Origin: Pseudomonas citronellolis
GTDB lineage: Bacteria; Pseudomonadota; Gammaproteobacteria; Pseudomonadales; Pseudomonadaceae
Reading direction: 5' to 3'
Assembly: GCF_029335315.1 (NCBI RefSeq)
Contig: NZ_JARJLT010000296.1
Coordinates: 24,703-88,702 of the forward strand
DNA: 64,000 nt
This document shows, piece by piece, positions 8,932 to 18,579 of the stretch (the stretch's first letter is position 1; each line of letters opens with the position of its first letter). The notes beneath the pieces were generated by a model. The model saw nothing but the letters and a program-made list of their open reading frames with translations, did no database searches and was not told where the DNA came from. Position numbers and translations under genes: made by a program.

Positions 8932-10721
8932 GCGCGGGTTTCCTCCTGGGGCGTCGGCATCACGCCGGGGATGCCCGGCAACAGGTGCAATTGTACGAGA
9001 GCGCCGCCCTCGGGGTGATTGCCCAGTTCCAGGTGGCCGCCCAGGGCGCGCAGCAGGGTATCGCAGATGGCCAGGCCAAGGCCCAGGCCCTTGGCGCTGG
9101 TCTTGGTGGTGAAGAAGGGTTCGCGGGCGTGGGCCAGGGCCTCGGTGGAGAAGCCCGGGCCGTTGTCGCGCAGGTAAAGGATGACGCCCTCCGGCTTCTG
9201 CTCGGCGGTCAGCCAGATGCGCCGTGGCGGCGCTTTTTCGCTGAGGGCGTCGAGGGCGTTGGACAGCAGGTTGGCGAGGATCTGCCGCAGCCGCGTCTCG
9301 CCGGCCTGGACCCAGATCGGGGCGTCGGGCAGGTCGCGCTGCAGTTCCACGCCCATCGCCTGGCGACGGCTGGCGACCAGCGCCAGGGCATCGATGATCG
9401 CCGGTTGCAGGGCCACGTTTTCCGGTGCGCGGCGGGCACCGCGGGCGTAGGCCTTGAGGTGGGCGATGATCGAGGCCATGCGTTCGGTGAGCGAGCTGAT
9501 CTGTTCCAGGTTGCCTCGGGCGTCATCGATGCGCTGGTGGTCCAGCAGCACGCGGGCGTTGTCGGCGTAGCTGCGGATCGCCCCCAGCGGTTGGTTCAGT
9601 TCGTGGCTGATGCTGGCGGACATGGTGCCCAGGGCGGTCAGCTTGCCGGCCTGCACCACTTCTTCCTGGGCGTGCATCAGTTCGCGCTGGGCCTGCTCGC
9701 GGTCGTGCACCTCTTGCTGCAGCCGGGCGTTCGCGCCCTCCAGCTCTTGTGTGCGTTCGAGCACGCGCATTTCCAGTTGGCGCTTGGCCTGGGCTTCCAG
9801 GGCGATGCGTTCGAGGTAGTGGCGGCGGCTGATGCTCAGCAGGGCGAGCAGCAACAGCAGGGTCATCAGCGTTGCGCCGCCGATCATCAGGACGCTGCGC
9901 ACCGGCCGATCGATCTGCGAGCGCGGCGTATAGATGCTCACCGTCCAGCCGGTCTCCGGGAGTTCGCGGCTAAGGCTGATCCAGCGCTTCTCGTCGATCC
10001 GCAAGGGCTTGGGGTCGAGCACCGGATAAGGAATGTTCTCGGCGATCTCGCGTTGCTTGGCGGGCGAAAGCGAGCGGCTGGCGTGGAAGCGCCAGGCGCC
10101 GTTGGAGGAGAGGATGGCCACGCCGTTGCTGTCGGTGACCAGCAACTGCTCGGGGGTGTTGCCCCAGAGCTGCTCCATGTGTTCCAGGTCGAGCTTGACC
10201 ACCAGGACGCCCAGGAGTCGGTCGCCATCACGCACTTCGTTGGCGAAGTAGTAGCCACGTCGGTTGGAAGTGGTGCCCATGCCGAAAAAGCGCGCCGGCT
10301 TACCCTGGATCGCCTCCTTGTAGTAGGGGCGGAACGAGAAGTTGCGGCCGACGAAGCTGTCCGGCTTGTCCCAGTTGGACGCCGCCTGGGTCAGGCCGTC
10401 CGGGCGCATCAGGTAGATAACGTCGGCACCGGTGCGTTGGCAGATGTCGGCCAGTCTCGCGTTGGCGGCGTCACGGGCCTGGGTGTCGTCGGTGTGCTGC
10501 AGCGTGGCGCGAAGTGTCGGTAGTTCGCTGAGAACCGGCGGCAGATCCTCGTAGCGGCGCAGGGTGCCGAGCAGGTTGGCGACGTAGAGGTCGAGGGTCT
10601 GCTGGTTCTGCTCGGCGAGTTGTTCGCTGTAGTAGCGTTCGGCGAAGTGGTGGAGGGGCCAGAGGAGGAGTGCGGGAAACAAGAGGAGCGGAATCAACCG
10701 CCCCTTGGAAAAATTTGCCAT
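8928..10721 (-). CDS. dctB: C4-dicarboxylate sensor histidine kinase DctB
   Basis: 597-residue membrane sensor kinase. A first membrane segment follows MANFSKGRLIP, then a periplasmic sensory region of roughly 260 residues (dCache type in this family), a second membrane segment VLMIGGATLMTLLLLLA, a coiled coil, the phospho-acceptor His in SISHELNQPL and the ATPase motifs NLLSNALDAL, LRDNGPGFS and KGLGLGLAI. The frame is open to a GTG 30 codons upstream, but that would overlap cysC; the ATG at 10721 has only a weak AAGGA close by, so the start is not certain. It sits 44 bases downstream of cysC on the same strand. Confidence 0.9.
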   Translation of the reverse strand: MANFSKGRLIPLLLFPALLLWPLHHFAERYYSEQLAEQNQQTLDLYVANLLGTLRRYEDLPPVLSELPTLRATLQHTDDTQARDAANARLADICQRTGADVIYLMRPDGLTQAASNWDKPDSFVGRNFSFRPYYKEAIQGKPARFFGMGTTSNRRGYYFANEVRDGDRLLGVLVVKLDLEHMEQLWGNTPEQLLVTDSNGVAILSSNGAWRFHASRSLSPAKQREIAENIPYPVLDPKPLRIDEKRWISLSRELPETGWTVSIYTPRSQIDRPVRSVLMIGGATLMTLLLLLALLSISRRHYLERIALEAQAKRQLEMRVLERTQELEGANARLQQEVHDREQAQRELMHAQEEVVQAGKLTALGTMSASISHELNQPLGAIRSYADNARVLLDHQRIDDARGNLEQISSLTERMASIIAHLKAYARGARRAPENVALQPAIIDALALVASRRQAMGVELQRDLPDAPIWVQAGETRLRQILANLLSNALDALSEKAPPRRIWLTAEQKPEGVILYLRDNGPGFSTEALAHAREPFFTTKTSAKGLGLGLAICDTLLRALGGHLELGNHPEGGALVQLHLLPGIPGVMPTPQEETRA

Positions 10722-10765
10722 TTCCTTGCCCGAAATATCAGTTGCTGGGACTACTCCCTGCAATT

Positions 10766-11383
10766 CTATGCTGGTTCTATCTCCAGCACGGCGAGCAGTT
10801 CGTGCACACACTCCGCCACACTCAGCCGACTGGTGTCGAGGCTGAGTCGTGCCGAGAGAGGCTCCTCGTAGGGAGCACTGATACCGGTGAAGTTCGCCAA
10901 CTCACCAGCTCTGGCCTTGCGGTATAGGCCCTTGGGGTCGCGCAGTTCGCATTCAGCCAGTGGAGTGCTGACGTGAACCTCGATGAATCGCCCCTCACCC
11001 GTAATAGCGCGGGCCATTTCCCGATCCTCCCGATAGGGGGAAATGAACGAAGAGATAACGATGAGACCCGCATCGTTCATCAGACGGGCTACCTCCGAAA
11101 TTCGGCGAATGTTCTCCGAACGGTCAGTCGCGGAAAAGCCGAGATCTCGGCACAGTCCGTGACGGACGTTGTCGCCATCTAGGGTATAGGCAAGTTTGCC
11201 GCGCTCCATCAGGGCCTTTTCCAAGGCGAACGCCAGCGTCGATTTGCCGGAGCCGCTAAGTCCGGTCAGCCAGACGGTCATTGGCTTCTGCCCCAGCAAT
11301 CCCTGGCGGTCGGTGGTCGTCACCTGACTGGCGTGCCAGACAATGTTTCCTTCGCTGTTTCCCTTGCGATAAAGCTTCTGCAT
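10766..11383 (-). CDS. cysC: adenylylsulfate (APS) kinase, stand-alone
   Basis: Phosphorylates APS to PAPS, the universal sulfate donor. The 205 residues are those of a complete single-domain APS kinase: P-loop GLSGSGKS near residue 42, DGDNVRHGL, the [10 protein letters not shown] loop and the C-terminal DPKGLYRKA. Pseudomonads usually also have APS kinase fused to CysN for cysteine synthesis, so an extra free copy suggests a dedicated use. A PAPS-dependent sulfotransferase gene lies 7 kb away in the polysaccharide operon, which makes glycan sulfation the likely use (inference). It is divergent from the FAD protein gene across a 208-base gap with a palindrome. Confidence 0.93.
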   Translation of the reverse strand: MQKLYRKGNSEGNIVWHASQVTTTDRQGLLGQKPMTVWLTGLSGSGKSTLAFALEKALMERGKLAYTLDGDNVRHGLCRDLGFSATDRSENIRRISEVARLMNDAGLIVISSFISPYREDREMARAITGEGRFIEVHVSTPLAECELRDPKGLYRKARAGELANFTGISAPYEEPLSARLSLDTSRLSVAECVHELLAVLEIEPA

Positions 11384-11489
11384 ATGGCCCCAATCACCTC
11401 AAAGAAACGTCACCCCGTAGCCGCGGCGGCACCGGCTAGGGATAGAAGGTATTCCCGTTGGGTGGCTTGGGCAAACCCGACGAGCGAAT

Positions 11490-11515
11490 TTGTAGACCGT
11501 TTGCGATGTCTACAA
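11490..11515. promoter_or_regulatory. palindrome in the cysC / FAD-protein divergent promoter region
   Basis: Perfect 8-bp inverted repeat TTGTAGAC-N10-GTCTACAA, midway between the divergent start codons at 11383 and 11592. The size and symmetry fit an operator of a dimeric regulator controlling both genes. I cannot name the regulator. Confidence 0.5.
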
Positions 11516-11591
11516 TTCCCTCTGAATCGAAGTGTTGCTGACGAGGTCGCATGGGATATGGCCAATCGTCGCAAATTGCCTAGGAGGGGAC

Positions 11592-12959
11592 GTGGAGCGA
11601 ATCGCAATCATCGGAAGTGGGTTCTGTGGTACGGCATTGGCCATCCAATTGCTACAGAAGGCGTCCAAGCCGCTGCAGATAGCGTTGATTAACAAGTCTG
11701 GCCGTTTCGCCAAGGGTTTGGCCTATGGAACCTCATCGCCGAGCCACATCCTGAATGTCCCCGCTGAGCGCATGAGTCTGTTTTCGGATCGACCGAGCGA
11801 CTTCCTGGATTTCGCTCGCGATCGTGCTGCCGAGGCGCGAGCCGGTGATTTCCTCTCACGTCACCTATATGGGGATTATCTCCAGGCCCGGTTTCAGGAA
11901 GCGCTGGAGAATTCCCACCCTAAAGTCACGTTCGAAAGCTTGAGTCGGCATGTAACAGATTTGCAGATGGTCGATGGGCGGATGAGTCTCGCTCTGGATA
12001 ATGGCGAGAGCCTCGAAGCGACCCGAACGATTATTGCCACCGGCAACTTCTCGCCCGCAACACCGGCCTCCCTTCGAGAGTTGCAAGCGGACCCGCGTTA
12101 TATCCGTGACCCCTGGAAGCACGGGGCTCTCGATGAGATTCCCGCGCACGCCCGTGTTCTGTTGCTAGGGACTGGCCTGACTATGTACGACATTGCGCTG
12201 GCGCTTGAGGACAACGGCCATAGCGGCCCTGTACTGGCCATTTCGCGTCGCGCTTTGCTGCCTCAAGCTCACCGCAACAATACGCGGCATCCTGATCTTC
12301 CGGCATTGCCGGAGTGCTTCAGGCAGCCTATGGGGCTGTGCACGCTCATCGCGACATTGCGCAACTTCATCCAACAGGTGGAAAAGGCCGGATATGACTG
12401 GCGAGATGCGGTCGCTGCCATTCGGCCCATTACGCCGATGCTTTGGCAAGGCCTGGACAATAAGGATCGAAGTCGATTCCTACGCCATCTACAACCGTAC
12501 TGGGACACTCATCGTCACAGGGCAGCTCCTCCCGTCGCCAAACGTGTCGAAGACTTACGGAGCGCTGGCCGACTGCAAATACAGGCGGCCCGAGTTGTGG
12601 CGGCCCGAGGTGATGGCAATGGAATCCGCTTGGAGCTAAATCCCAGAGGCGAAGGTCAATCGAAGGAATGTGTGGTGGACTATCTGGTCAATTGCACGGG
12701 GCCTTGCACCGATCTGCGTTCGGCAAACGAGCCGTTACTGGCGCGGCTTCTAGCCCGTGGAGAAATCGAACAGGATGAGCACAAGCTCGGGTTGAAGGTC
12801 GATGGTGGATTCCGTGTAATCGATCGCCACGGAAATGCCAACCCCGGATTGTTTTTGCTCAGCCCGATGCTACGCGCCTCTTATTGGGAAAGTACTGCGG
12901 TGCCGGAGCTTCGCCAGCATGCCGAAAGGCTTGGTGAGCTATTGCTTGCAGATCATTGA
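11592..12959 (+). CDS. FAD/NAD(P)-binding protein
   Basis: 455-residue protein beginning MERIAIIGSGFCGTALA, a dinucleotide-binding Rossmann motif, followed by YGTSSPSHILNVPAERM, a second nucleotide-binding stretch VLLLGTGLTMYDIA and a C-terminal NPGLFLLSPML. This is the layout of the FAD-NAD(P)-binding family PF13454; the substrate is unknown. A frame open to 11532 exists, but the GTG at 11592 has AGGAGG 4 bases before it and starts directly at the Rossmann strand. It is the only plus-strand gene of the core region and is divergent from cysC. A link to the glycan region is guilt by position only. Confidence 0.8.
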   Translation: MERIAIIGSGFCGTALAIQLLQKASKPLQIALINKSGRFAKGLAYGTSSPSHILNVPAERMSLFSDRPSDFLDFARDRAAEARAGDFLSRHLYGDYLQARFQEALENSHPKVTFESLSRHVTDLQMVDGRMSLALDNGESLEATRTIIATGNFSPATPASLRELQADPRYIRDPWKHGALDEIPAHARVLLLGTGLTMYDIALALEDNGHSGPVLAISRRALLPQAHRNNTRHPDLPALPECFRQPMGLCTLIATLRNFIQQVEKAGYDWRDAVAAIRPITPMLWQGLDNKDRSRFLRHLQPYWDTHRHRAAPPVAKRVEDLRSAGRLQIQAARVVAARGDGNGIRLELNPRGEGQSKECVVDYLVNCTGPCTDLRSANEPLLARLLARGEIEQDEHKLGLKVDGGFRVIDRHGNANPGLFLLSPMLRASYWESTAVPELRQHAERLGELLLADH

Positions 12960-13127
12960 ACAAGATATCCGTGATTCTATTCAGGGCTATTGAATCACCG
13001 GTGTCGCCGTGAGAGGCCGCCCCGGTCAGGGATGATGGTCTGCGAACCTTCTCCCGACGGCTAAATGACGTAGTGGGCCGTAATGGGTAGGTTTCAACAG
13101 GGGCGAAGAATGGATTGCTGAAGACTC

Positions 13128-13154
13128 CCTGTGGGGCAGAGACCGCCCCACAGG
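13128..13154. terminator. hairpin between convergent genes
   Basis: Perfect 10-bp stem CCTGTGGGGC/GCCCCACAGG with a 7-base loop, between the end of the FAD protein gene and the end of the polysaccharide operon. There is no T-run, so I treat it as a possible bidirectional terminator. The rest of 12960-13219 shows no gene. Confidence 0.5.
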
Positions 13155-13219
13155 TTACGGCTGGAGTGCTCCCTCAGAAGGGTTCAGTCCTTTGATTGCC
13201 GAACTCCTTCAAGACGACC

Positions 13220-16200
13220 CTACGACAACTCCGTTACCGCGGCCTGCCTGGAAAGCGCTGCTGGAGGTAGCGGCGTCACCCTGGCCTGCTCTGTAGGCGC
13301 AATGATGTCGTAATTCGTTCCGTAGAAAGAAAGGTTAGGGCTGTAGTGCGGATCCGAGTTCAGCAGATCAGCGTAGTTTTGAATTATATAGTTCTGCTCT
13401 TTGTCGGCGCGTTGTTTTTTCGCTGGATCTACATCTAGACCGCGAGATGCAGACTCCAAATGATAGACCTTGGTATGTGGCGTATATAGGTTTTGGTATC
13501 CCGCTAGCGCCAGCCTGATACAGAAGTCTACATCGTTAAATGCGATTCCAAGATTGCATTCATCGAGCCCGCCAATCTCCAGGTACTTTCTCTTGTCTAC
13601 CACGAGGCAGGCACCGGTTACCGCAGATATCCAGCGAGTGACCTGAGCGATGTTCTTCTGTTTCGAAACACTCTCGGGAAGGTCACGGAATACGTGACCA
13701 ACCGAGCCATTTGGGCCTAGAAGAATCCCGCCGTGCTGCAGGGTGTCGTTAGCAAACAAAAGTCGGGTTCCTACGGCGCCGATATGGGCTTTTCGGGCAT
13801 GGCTAACCATCTCCTTAAGCCATTGCGAGTCCTCGACTACGATGTCGTTGTTCAGCAAGGCAACTATTTCCCCGCGCGCCTCCTTGACTGCCATATTCTG
13901 GATTTCGGAATAGTTGAATGGCCTATCCCAGTGAATGACTTTGACGCGATTGTCTGCCTGCAACGACTCGAAAAGAGCAAAACTCTCTGCTTCGGTGCTG
14001 CCATTGTCGACAAGGATGATCTCGAGGTTGCTGTAATCGGTCTTCTGCAGAATGCTGCTTATACAGTCCTCGGTCATTGCAGCCTTATCACGCATGGCGA
14101 CAATGCACGAAACTGCTGGTAACGGCTCTGAAATTACATACTCAATACGATTCGTACCATTTCCTTGCGAATGTACGATTGCATCAATGCCTTTCTTCTT
14201 CAGATAGGCCGCGACGGCCTGCCGGCTCTTTTCGACCTGTTCTCCGGTAAACAAGCAAAAATCATCGTGGCCAAAGTGATAAAGCACTCTGGGGATATGC
14301 CGGATCTGCGTGTCATCGCTGAGTAATGCCAGTTGAAGCGTAGCGTCGTAGATATGACAGGGTTTCATTTCATCGCGAAACCCTTGAATCTGTTTAAGCT
14401 GCTGGGTTCTGTAGGCGACCAGACGGCTAATATAGTCCTGCCCGAGAAAAAGCTCTTCATTCCATCCGGATTTGAAAAAAGGCTTTTGACGAACGCCGTC
14501 AATGAGCACATCCGTGTCGGAGTAGATGACGCGGGAGTTTGGGTGAGCCAGAGCTTCCTTGGCGACGAAGTATAGTGAGAATTGAGGGAGTTGGTCTCCG
14601 CTACTTAAAGGTATGAAGAACTCGCCAGAGCATTCTTGGAGAGCGAAATTCTCCGGGAGTGCGTGAGCAGAGTCCATCTGGACAATATTTGCTCTAGAGT
14701 CGCTTCCCAGCTCGTCCGTCAGATACTTTCGGGATCCGGCGTCCAAAGCAGGACTGGTAGTAACCAAAAGCTCCCACTTTGCGTAGCACTGCTTCAAGAC
14801 CGAAGTTATCGTTTCTTGCAGCTGAGAAAGCTTTCCGCTATCAGCGTGTACATGCAGCGATAGCAGTGGTTTATTTACCCATGCTTGAATTTCGTCGTTA
14901 ATATCCGACAGCTCACGCTCAGAGCTAGGCTCAAAACGCTTTATGTACGAGGAGTATCGTAAAGCATCCTCCGAGGTGGCTTCGGTATGCGTAGAGGCGA
15001 TGCCGTCTTTGGCCTTGGACGAGCCAAAGAGCGCGGTGCGCACGCCACGAAAAGCAGCACGCAACGAGTCAGTATCTCTGAGCAATACTGCCCTGTTCAG
15101 CATCTTTCGAGCAATTTTATGGAACGTATCGTTCTGCGAGTTCGTGCGGGAGGCGATGCTGCTTTGATTCTTCAGCACCGAGGAAAAAAATGCCCGCCCT
15201 TTACGGGCTTCGCGCAGCCAATTTTTTATACCGCCGGCGTATATGACAGAGGCAGGAAGGAGCAAGACCGCTATCAGGGACTTCACCAGTATATTTCGAA
15301 TCTTGCGTGCGTGTCTGGATCTGCCGATTGCACTGCTTACGCGCTGAGGCAAGGAGTGGAGCAGTCGTCTGCCGCCACCGAAGGTTGGCGCGTAAATCGA
15401 GATGGCTTGTTCTCGATAGGTTTTGAGGAGTGGGTTTCTGCTTTCATCAAGAGTGTGTAGAACACTGTTGGCTTTCAAACAGTTTGCAAAGGAGTCATTC
15501 GGTGCATGTTGCACTTTCATGATGTACTGGCAAACGAACGAGTGCGGGTCATGGAAAATTGTTTGCTTGGCCGGTATCGATAGATACGGATAGGGGTCTC
15601 CAGGTTGGAATCCCCACATGTTGGCGGCCGTGCACTCGAAATCTTCGATTTTGAGAAGATTCTTGGCAAGGAATGCTGGAATGGTTTTGTGTGTGAAGAA
15701 TCTGATGTGCGTTGTATCCAGAAGTCCCACATCGGTATAGGTGAACTCATCCAATAGCAATTCAGCTTTGATGCTGGCATGCGCAAGGTTCGGGAGCGAA
15801 ATGAGGAAGCGCCCACCTGGTGCGAGATACGCAAGCATCTTTCGCAAGACTTCTTGCGGATCATAGACGTGCTCGAGTACGTCACCAAAGATGATCCAGT
15901 CGAATTTTTGCGCATATTCCGGATGATGATTGTCAGCCAGCATATTGAGATCGATCTGGCTTACCCGCTCATAAGCATTGGTGCTTTGCGCGATAAGCAC
16001 GGACTCGGGGTTGTATTCGAGTCCATGAACTGTGCAGTTTTTGTGATGATGAAGCGCAATGCCTAAATCACCACACGCACAGCCAACGTCGAGAACCGTT
16101 GAGTTACGCGACACGTACCTATAGAGGGTGCTTCTGGAATCGTTGGGTGCATCAGGTGCGACTTCGGGGACCTGATAGATGGTCGACCTTGCATCCTGTG

Positions 16201-16966
16201 AGTCATTTGCAGCAATTAGCTGCGGAGTGACACTCTCACACTCAAGCTCTGCAGAGGATTTGCCGCCTTTTCCGATTAAGGTAACTACGCCAGCATAAAT
16301 GTTTTCTGAATATTTGCTATTGCAGTATTCCAGGTCGACAAAGTAGTCGTCGCGTCCTTCCATGCTGTCGGCCTGGTTCCAGTGGCAGCAATGGATGTTG
16401 AGTATCCTGCTTTTGACGCCATGCTTTTCTTTGGCGCTGAGGCAGAAGTCCTCTACATAGAGATTGAAGCTCAGGCTCTCATCAAAACGCAGTGCATATC
16501 GTTCTACTAGAGAGGAGTGTACTATCATGCACTGACAGTCAAGCGTGTCGACCAGAGTGCCTGTTTGGAATAATTGACAGAGTTGCTGGCGCTTGTTTGA
16601 GCCGTCTCTCTTGCGCTCAAAGCATTGCCCACGATACTCACGAATCAAGGACCCGTCGGTATTTCTGCAGAGGATCGCCCCTATGGGGCCGTAGATGCTC
16701 TCTGTGTCGAGTTTTTCCAGTAGGGGGTGAATATCTTCGCACAATTCCCAATCGCTATGGCAAAAAACGAACCACGCGGGAGTTTCGTAATTGTAGCTGC
16801 TCAGGAACTGATTATAGCGTTTTGAAATTGGCTGGTTATCGTTTGAATTGTCAATGCTATGAATTTTTATAGAAGAGTTGTTCTGTATGAAAGAATTATT
16901 TTCTATGCAGGAGGTTTGCAGTTTCTTGTCAATGAATACTGATATGAATATTGCCTTTGACATCAT
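13220..16966 (-). CDS. multidomain glycosyltransferase / SAM methyltransferase / glycosyltransferase
   Basis: 1248-residue protein with at least three modules. Residues about 1-240 look like a GT-A type domain (SIYGPIGAI, then LYVEDFCLSA). Residues about 280-470 are a class I SAM methyltransferase (LDVGCACGDLG, GDVLEHVYDP, PGGRFLISLPN). A hydrophobic stretch lies near residue 580. Residues about 700-930 resemble a degenerate family 2 transferase, and about 948-1200 form a good family 2 glycosyltransferase (VSCIVAMRDK, ILVDNGST, ALLNNDIVV, GIAFNDVDFCIRL). It is the last gene of the operon, overlapping the WbsX gene by ATGA; two tandem ATGs are possible starts. The A+T content is clearly higher than in the core genes. 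Assembling and methyl-modifying a surface glycan is the inferred role. Confidence 0.85.
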   Translation of the reverse strand: MMSKAIFISVFIDKKLQTSCIENNSFIQNNSSIKIHSIDNSNDNQPISKRYNQFLSSYNYETPAWFVFCHSDWELCEDIHPLLEKLDTESIYGPIGAILCRNTDGSLIREYRGQCFERKRDGSNKRQQLCQLFQTGTLVDTLDCQCMIVHSSLVERYALRFDESLSFNLYVEDFCLSAKEKHGVKSRILNIHCCHWNQADSMEGRDDYFVDLEYCNSKYSENIYAGVVTLIGKGGKSSAELECESVTPQLIAANDSQDARSTIYQVPEVAPDAPNDSRSTLYRYVSRNSTVLDVGCACGDLGIALHHHKNCTVHGLEYNPESVLIAQSTNAYERVSQIDLNMLADNHHPEYAQKFDWIIFGDVLEHVYDPQEVLRKMLAYLAPGGRFLISLPNLAHASIKAELLLDEFTYTDVGLLDTTHIRFFTHKTIPAFLAKNLLKIEDFECTAANMWGFQPGDPYPYLSIPAKQTIFHDPHSFVCQYIMKVQHAPNDSFANCLKANSVLHTLDESRNPLLKTYREQAISIYAPTFGGGRRLLHSLPQRVSSAIGRSRHARKIRNILVKSLIAVLLLPASVIYAGGIKNWLREARKGRAFFSSVLKNQSSIASRTNSQNDTFHKIARKMLNRAVLLRDTDSLRAAFRGVRTALFGSSKAKDGIASTHTEATSEDALRYSSYIKRFEPSSERELSDINDEIQAWVNKPLLSLHVHADSGKLSQLQETITSVLKQCYAKWELLVTTSPALDAGSRKYLTDELGSDSRANIVQMDSAHALPENFALQECSGEFFIPLSSGDQLPQFSLYFVAKEALAHPNSRVIYSDTDVLIDGVRQKPFFKSGWNEELFLGQDYISRLVAYRTQQLKQIQGFRDEMKPCHIYDATLQLALLSDDTQIRHIPRVLYHFGHDDFCLFTGEQVEKSRQAVAAYLKKKGIDAIVHSQGNGTNRIEYVISEPLPAVSCIVAMRDKAAMTEDCISSILQKTDYSNLEIILVDNGSTEAESFALFESLQADNRVKVIHWDRPFNYSEIQNMAVKEARGEIVALLNNDIVVEDSQWLKEMVSHARKAHIGAVGTRLLFANDTLQHGGILLGPNGSVGHVFRDLPESVSKQKNIAQVTRWISAVTGACLVVDKRKYLEIGGLDECNLGIAFNDVDFCIRLALAGYQNLYTPHTKVYHLESASRGLDVDPAKKQRADKEQNYIIQNYADLLNSDPHYSPNLSFYGTNYDIIAPTEQARVTPLPPAALSRQAAVTELS

Positions 16967-18489
16967 GCATCCTCCCTGGTCAATGCATTTTTAGTTGCTT
17001 GCAGATAAGCGTAGCCGTATCGGCTGTCAGGTTCAAGATGCGCGCCTTCTGCCCATTCGTTCCAAGCATTTATGAAAATGAAGCGCTCATCCTCAGAATG
17101 CTTTTCCCGGGTATGGGTTATACATCCGGATAGCCACTCTTGATAAATTTCTGGCGTTATATTGTCAATGACGGAGGCGTTGCTGTAGGCCTTTCGAGGG
17201 GTATTATCCCACGAAGGGGAAACTCCTTTGAATAGCTTGTAATCAGTTTCATAGAGATAACGCTTTTGCGTTACATAGTCCGCGCCGTCAAATACATGGC
17301 CATTGAAGTGCGGGTTCACGAAACCATTCAGAGGCTTCTCTTTTAGGCCGTGGTTCAGCATGCAATGAGGTGGGAATTCCGCCATAGCATCCAGTCCCCA
17401 CAAGGTTGGGTCTTCCTGGAAACTATGGGAGTTCACGGAGACAATATAGAGTCCAGGGAATCCATTCTCTACGGATTTTTCCCGAAGTGTTTTTACAAAC
17501 TGCTGGCAGCGCTCTTTGGAGAACAAATGGGGTCTATAAATTAGTAGTAACGGCTTGCCCTGGATCTTAATGTAACGACGGTCCTTGAAGAAAGGCAAAA
17601 TGTCCGAGAAGAATTTTTCATCATCTCCAGGAAGGAGCTCCTGCTTGTAGCGAACCTCACGGTTGCCTCCATCCCAAAGTTTCGACCAGTTTTCGTTTGC
17701 CCAATTCAGGCAGAACGGGAAGTCTATATCCTGATTCTCCAGCCAGCTGAAAATCGGCTTTTCCATCAGGCGAGCGCCAGAGAACCAGTAGTAGTGGAAA
17801 CAGAAGGCATGGATTCCATAAAGCTTTGCCAACTCTACTTGCCGGTGCATGACCGACACATCGTTCAAGTTGTAATAGCCCATGTCAATGGGGAGCTGGG
17901 GCTGATAGTGATCAGTGTATTGTGGAATGGCCTTGGTGACATTGGTCCATTCGGTAAAGCCCCTTCCGTACCATTCGTCGTTCAGTGGGAAGGCATGGAA
18001 CTGCGGTAGGTAGAAGGCAATAAGCTTTATGTCGGTAGGATAGGTTGCAGCTCGGCCGTTTTCGATAAGTTGAACAAAATCCGCCGAGTGCTCCTGTGCC
18101 GATCTTTCTGTAATAAAATCAACGTAGCTGCGATATGAGTTGTTGTCAGACTCAAGGTTCTGCACTACGGGAGCGGGTGTTGGAGCTCCTTCCGAGAAAG
18201 CAGGGGCGCCTCCCAGTACTTTGAATACATGTTGGGTGGCAAGCTTGAACGAACGCGTCTTGTGCAGAATAAGTGCTATGCTCAACGATGACTTGACTAG
18301 CGCTCGCGTGATCTTGTTGCAATAGTCGAGTCGGCGAATTATTGCCGGGTAGTTTGCAAGTGCGTCCCTGAATGATTGCGGGGCTCGGGCGAAATTCCGT
18401 AATAATCCGCCATCCGAAGACGCGACCGCTGGGGTTAAGCATCCTGCGATTGCAATCTTCAATAATATTAAGTGTGCCGCTCTCAACAT
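16963..18489 (-). CDS. WbsX-type glycosyltransferase (GH99-like fold)
   Basis: The body of the protein, from about residue 150 on, is a typical WbsX domain: AFYLPQFHAFPLNDEWYG, GFTEWTNV, FCFHYYWFSG, NWANENWSK and the C-terminal NAWNEWAEGAHLEPD. Such proteins occur in O-antigen and cell-surface glycan clusters. The frame is open to a TTG at 18564, but the ATG at 18489 has GGAG 7 bases upstream and is preferred (508 residues); it puts a hydrophobic stretch (LILLKIAIAGCLTPAVAS) at the N-terminus, possibly a membrane anchor. It is preceded by the sulfotransferase and overlaps the next gene. Confidence 0.85.
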   Translation of the reverse strand: MLRAAHLILLKIAIAGCLTPAVASSDGGLLRNFARAPQSFRDALANYPAIIRRLDYCNKITRALVKSSLSIALILHKTRSFKLATQHVFKVLGGAPAFSEGAPTPAPVVQNLESDNNSYRSYVDFITERSAQEHSADFVQLIENGRAATYPTDIKLIAFYLPQFHAFPLNDEWYGRGFTEWTNVTKAIPQYTDHYQPQLPIDMGYYNLNDVSVMHRQVELAKLYGIHAFCFHYYWFSGARLMEKPIFSWLENQDIDFPFCLNWANENWSKLWDGGNREVRYKQELLPGDDEKFFSDILPFFKDRRYIKIQGKPLLLIYRPHLFSKERCQQFVKTLREKSVENGFPGLYIVSVNSHSFQEDPTLWGLDAMAEFPPHCMLNHGLKEKPLNGFVNPHFNGHVFDGADYVTQKRYLYETDYKLFKGVSPSWDNTPRKAYSNASVIDNITPEIYQEWLSGCITHTREKHSEDERFIFINAWNEWAEGAHLEPDSRYGYAYLQATKNALTREDA

Positions 18490-18579
18490 GTATCGTCTCC
18501 GGGGGCGTCCTGCCATCGCTTTAACTTTCTCTTTTGATAAAGAGAAATGGATCTGTAGTTTCAAGCCAAGTACGGGTTA

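Noticed and set aside
13733..15460. Several plus-strand frames of 75-157 codons inside the large glycosyltransferase gene
   Set aside because: They are scattered, without domains, and lie opposite a continuous 1248-codon gene with conserved motifs in all parts.
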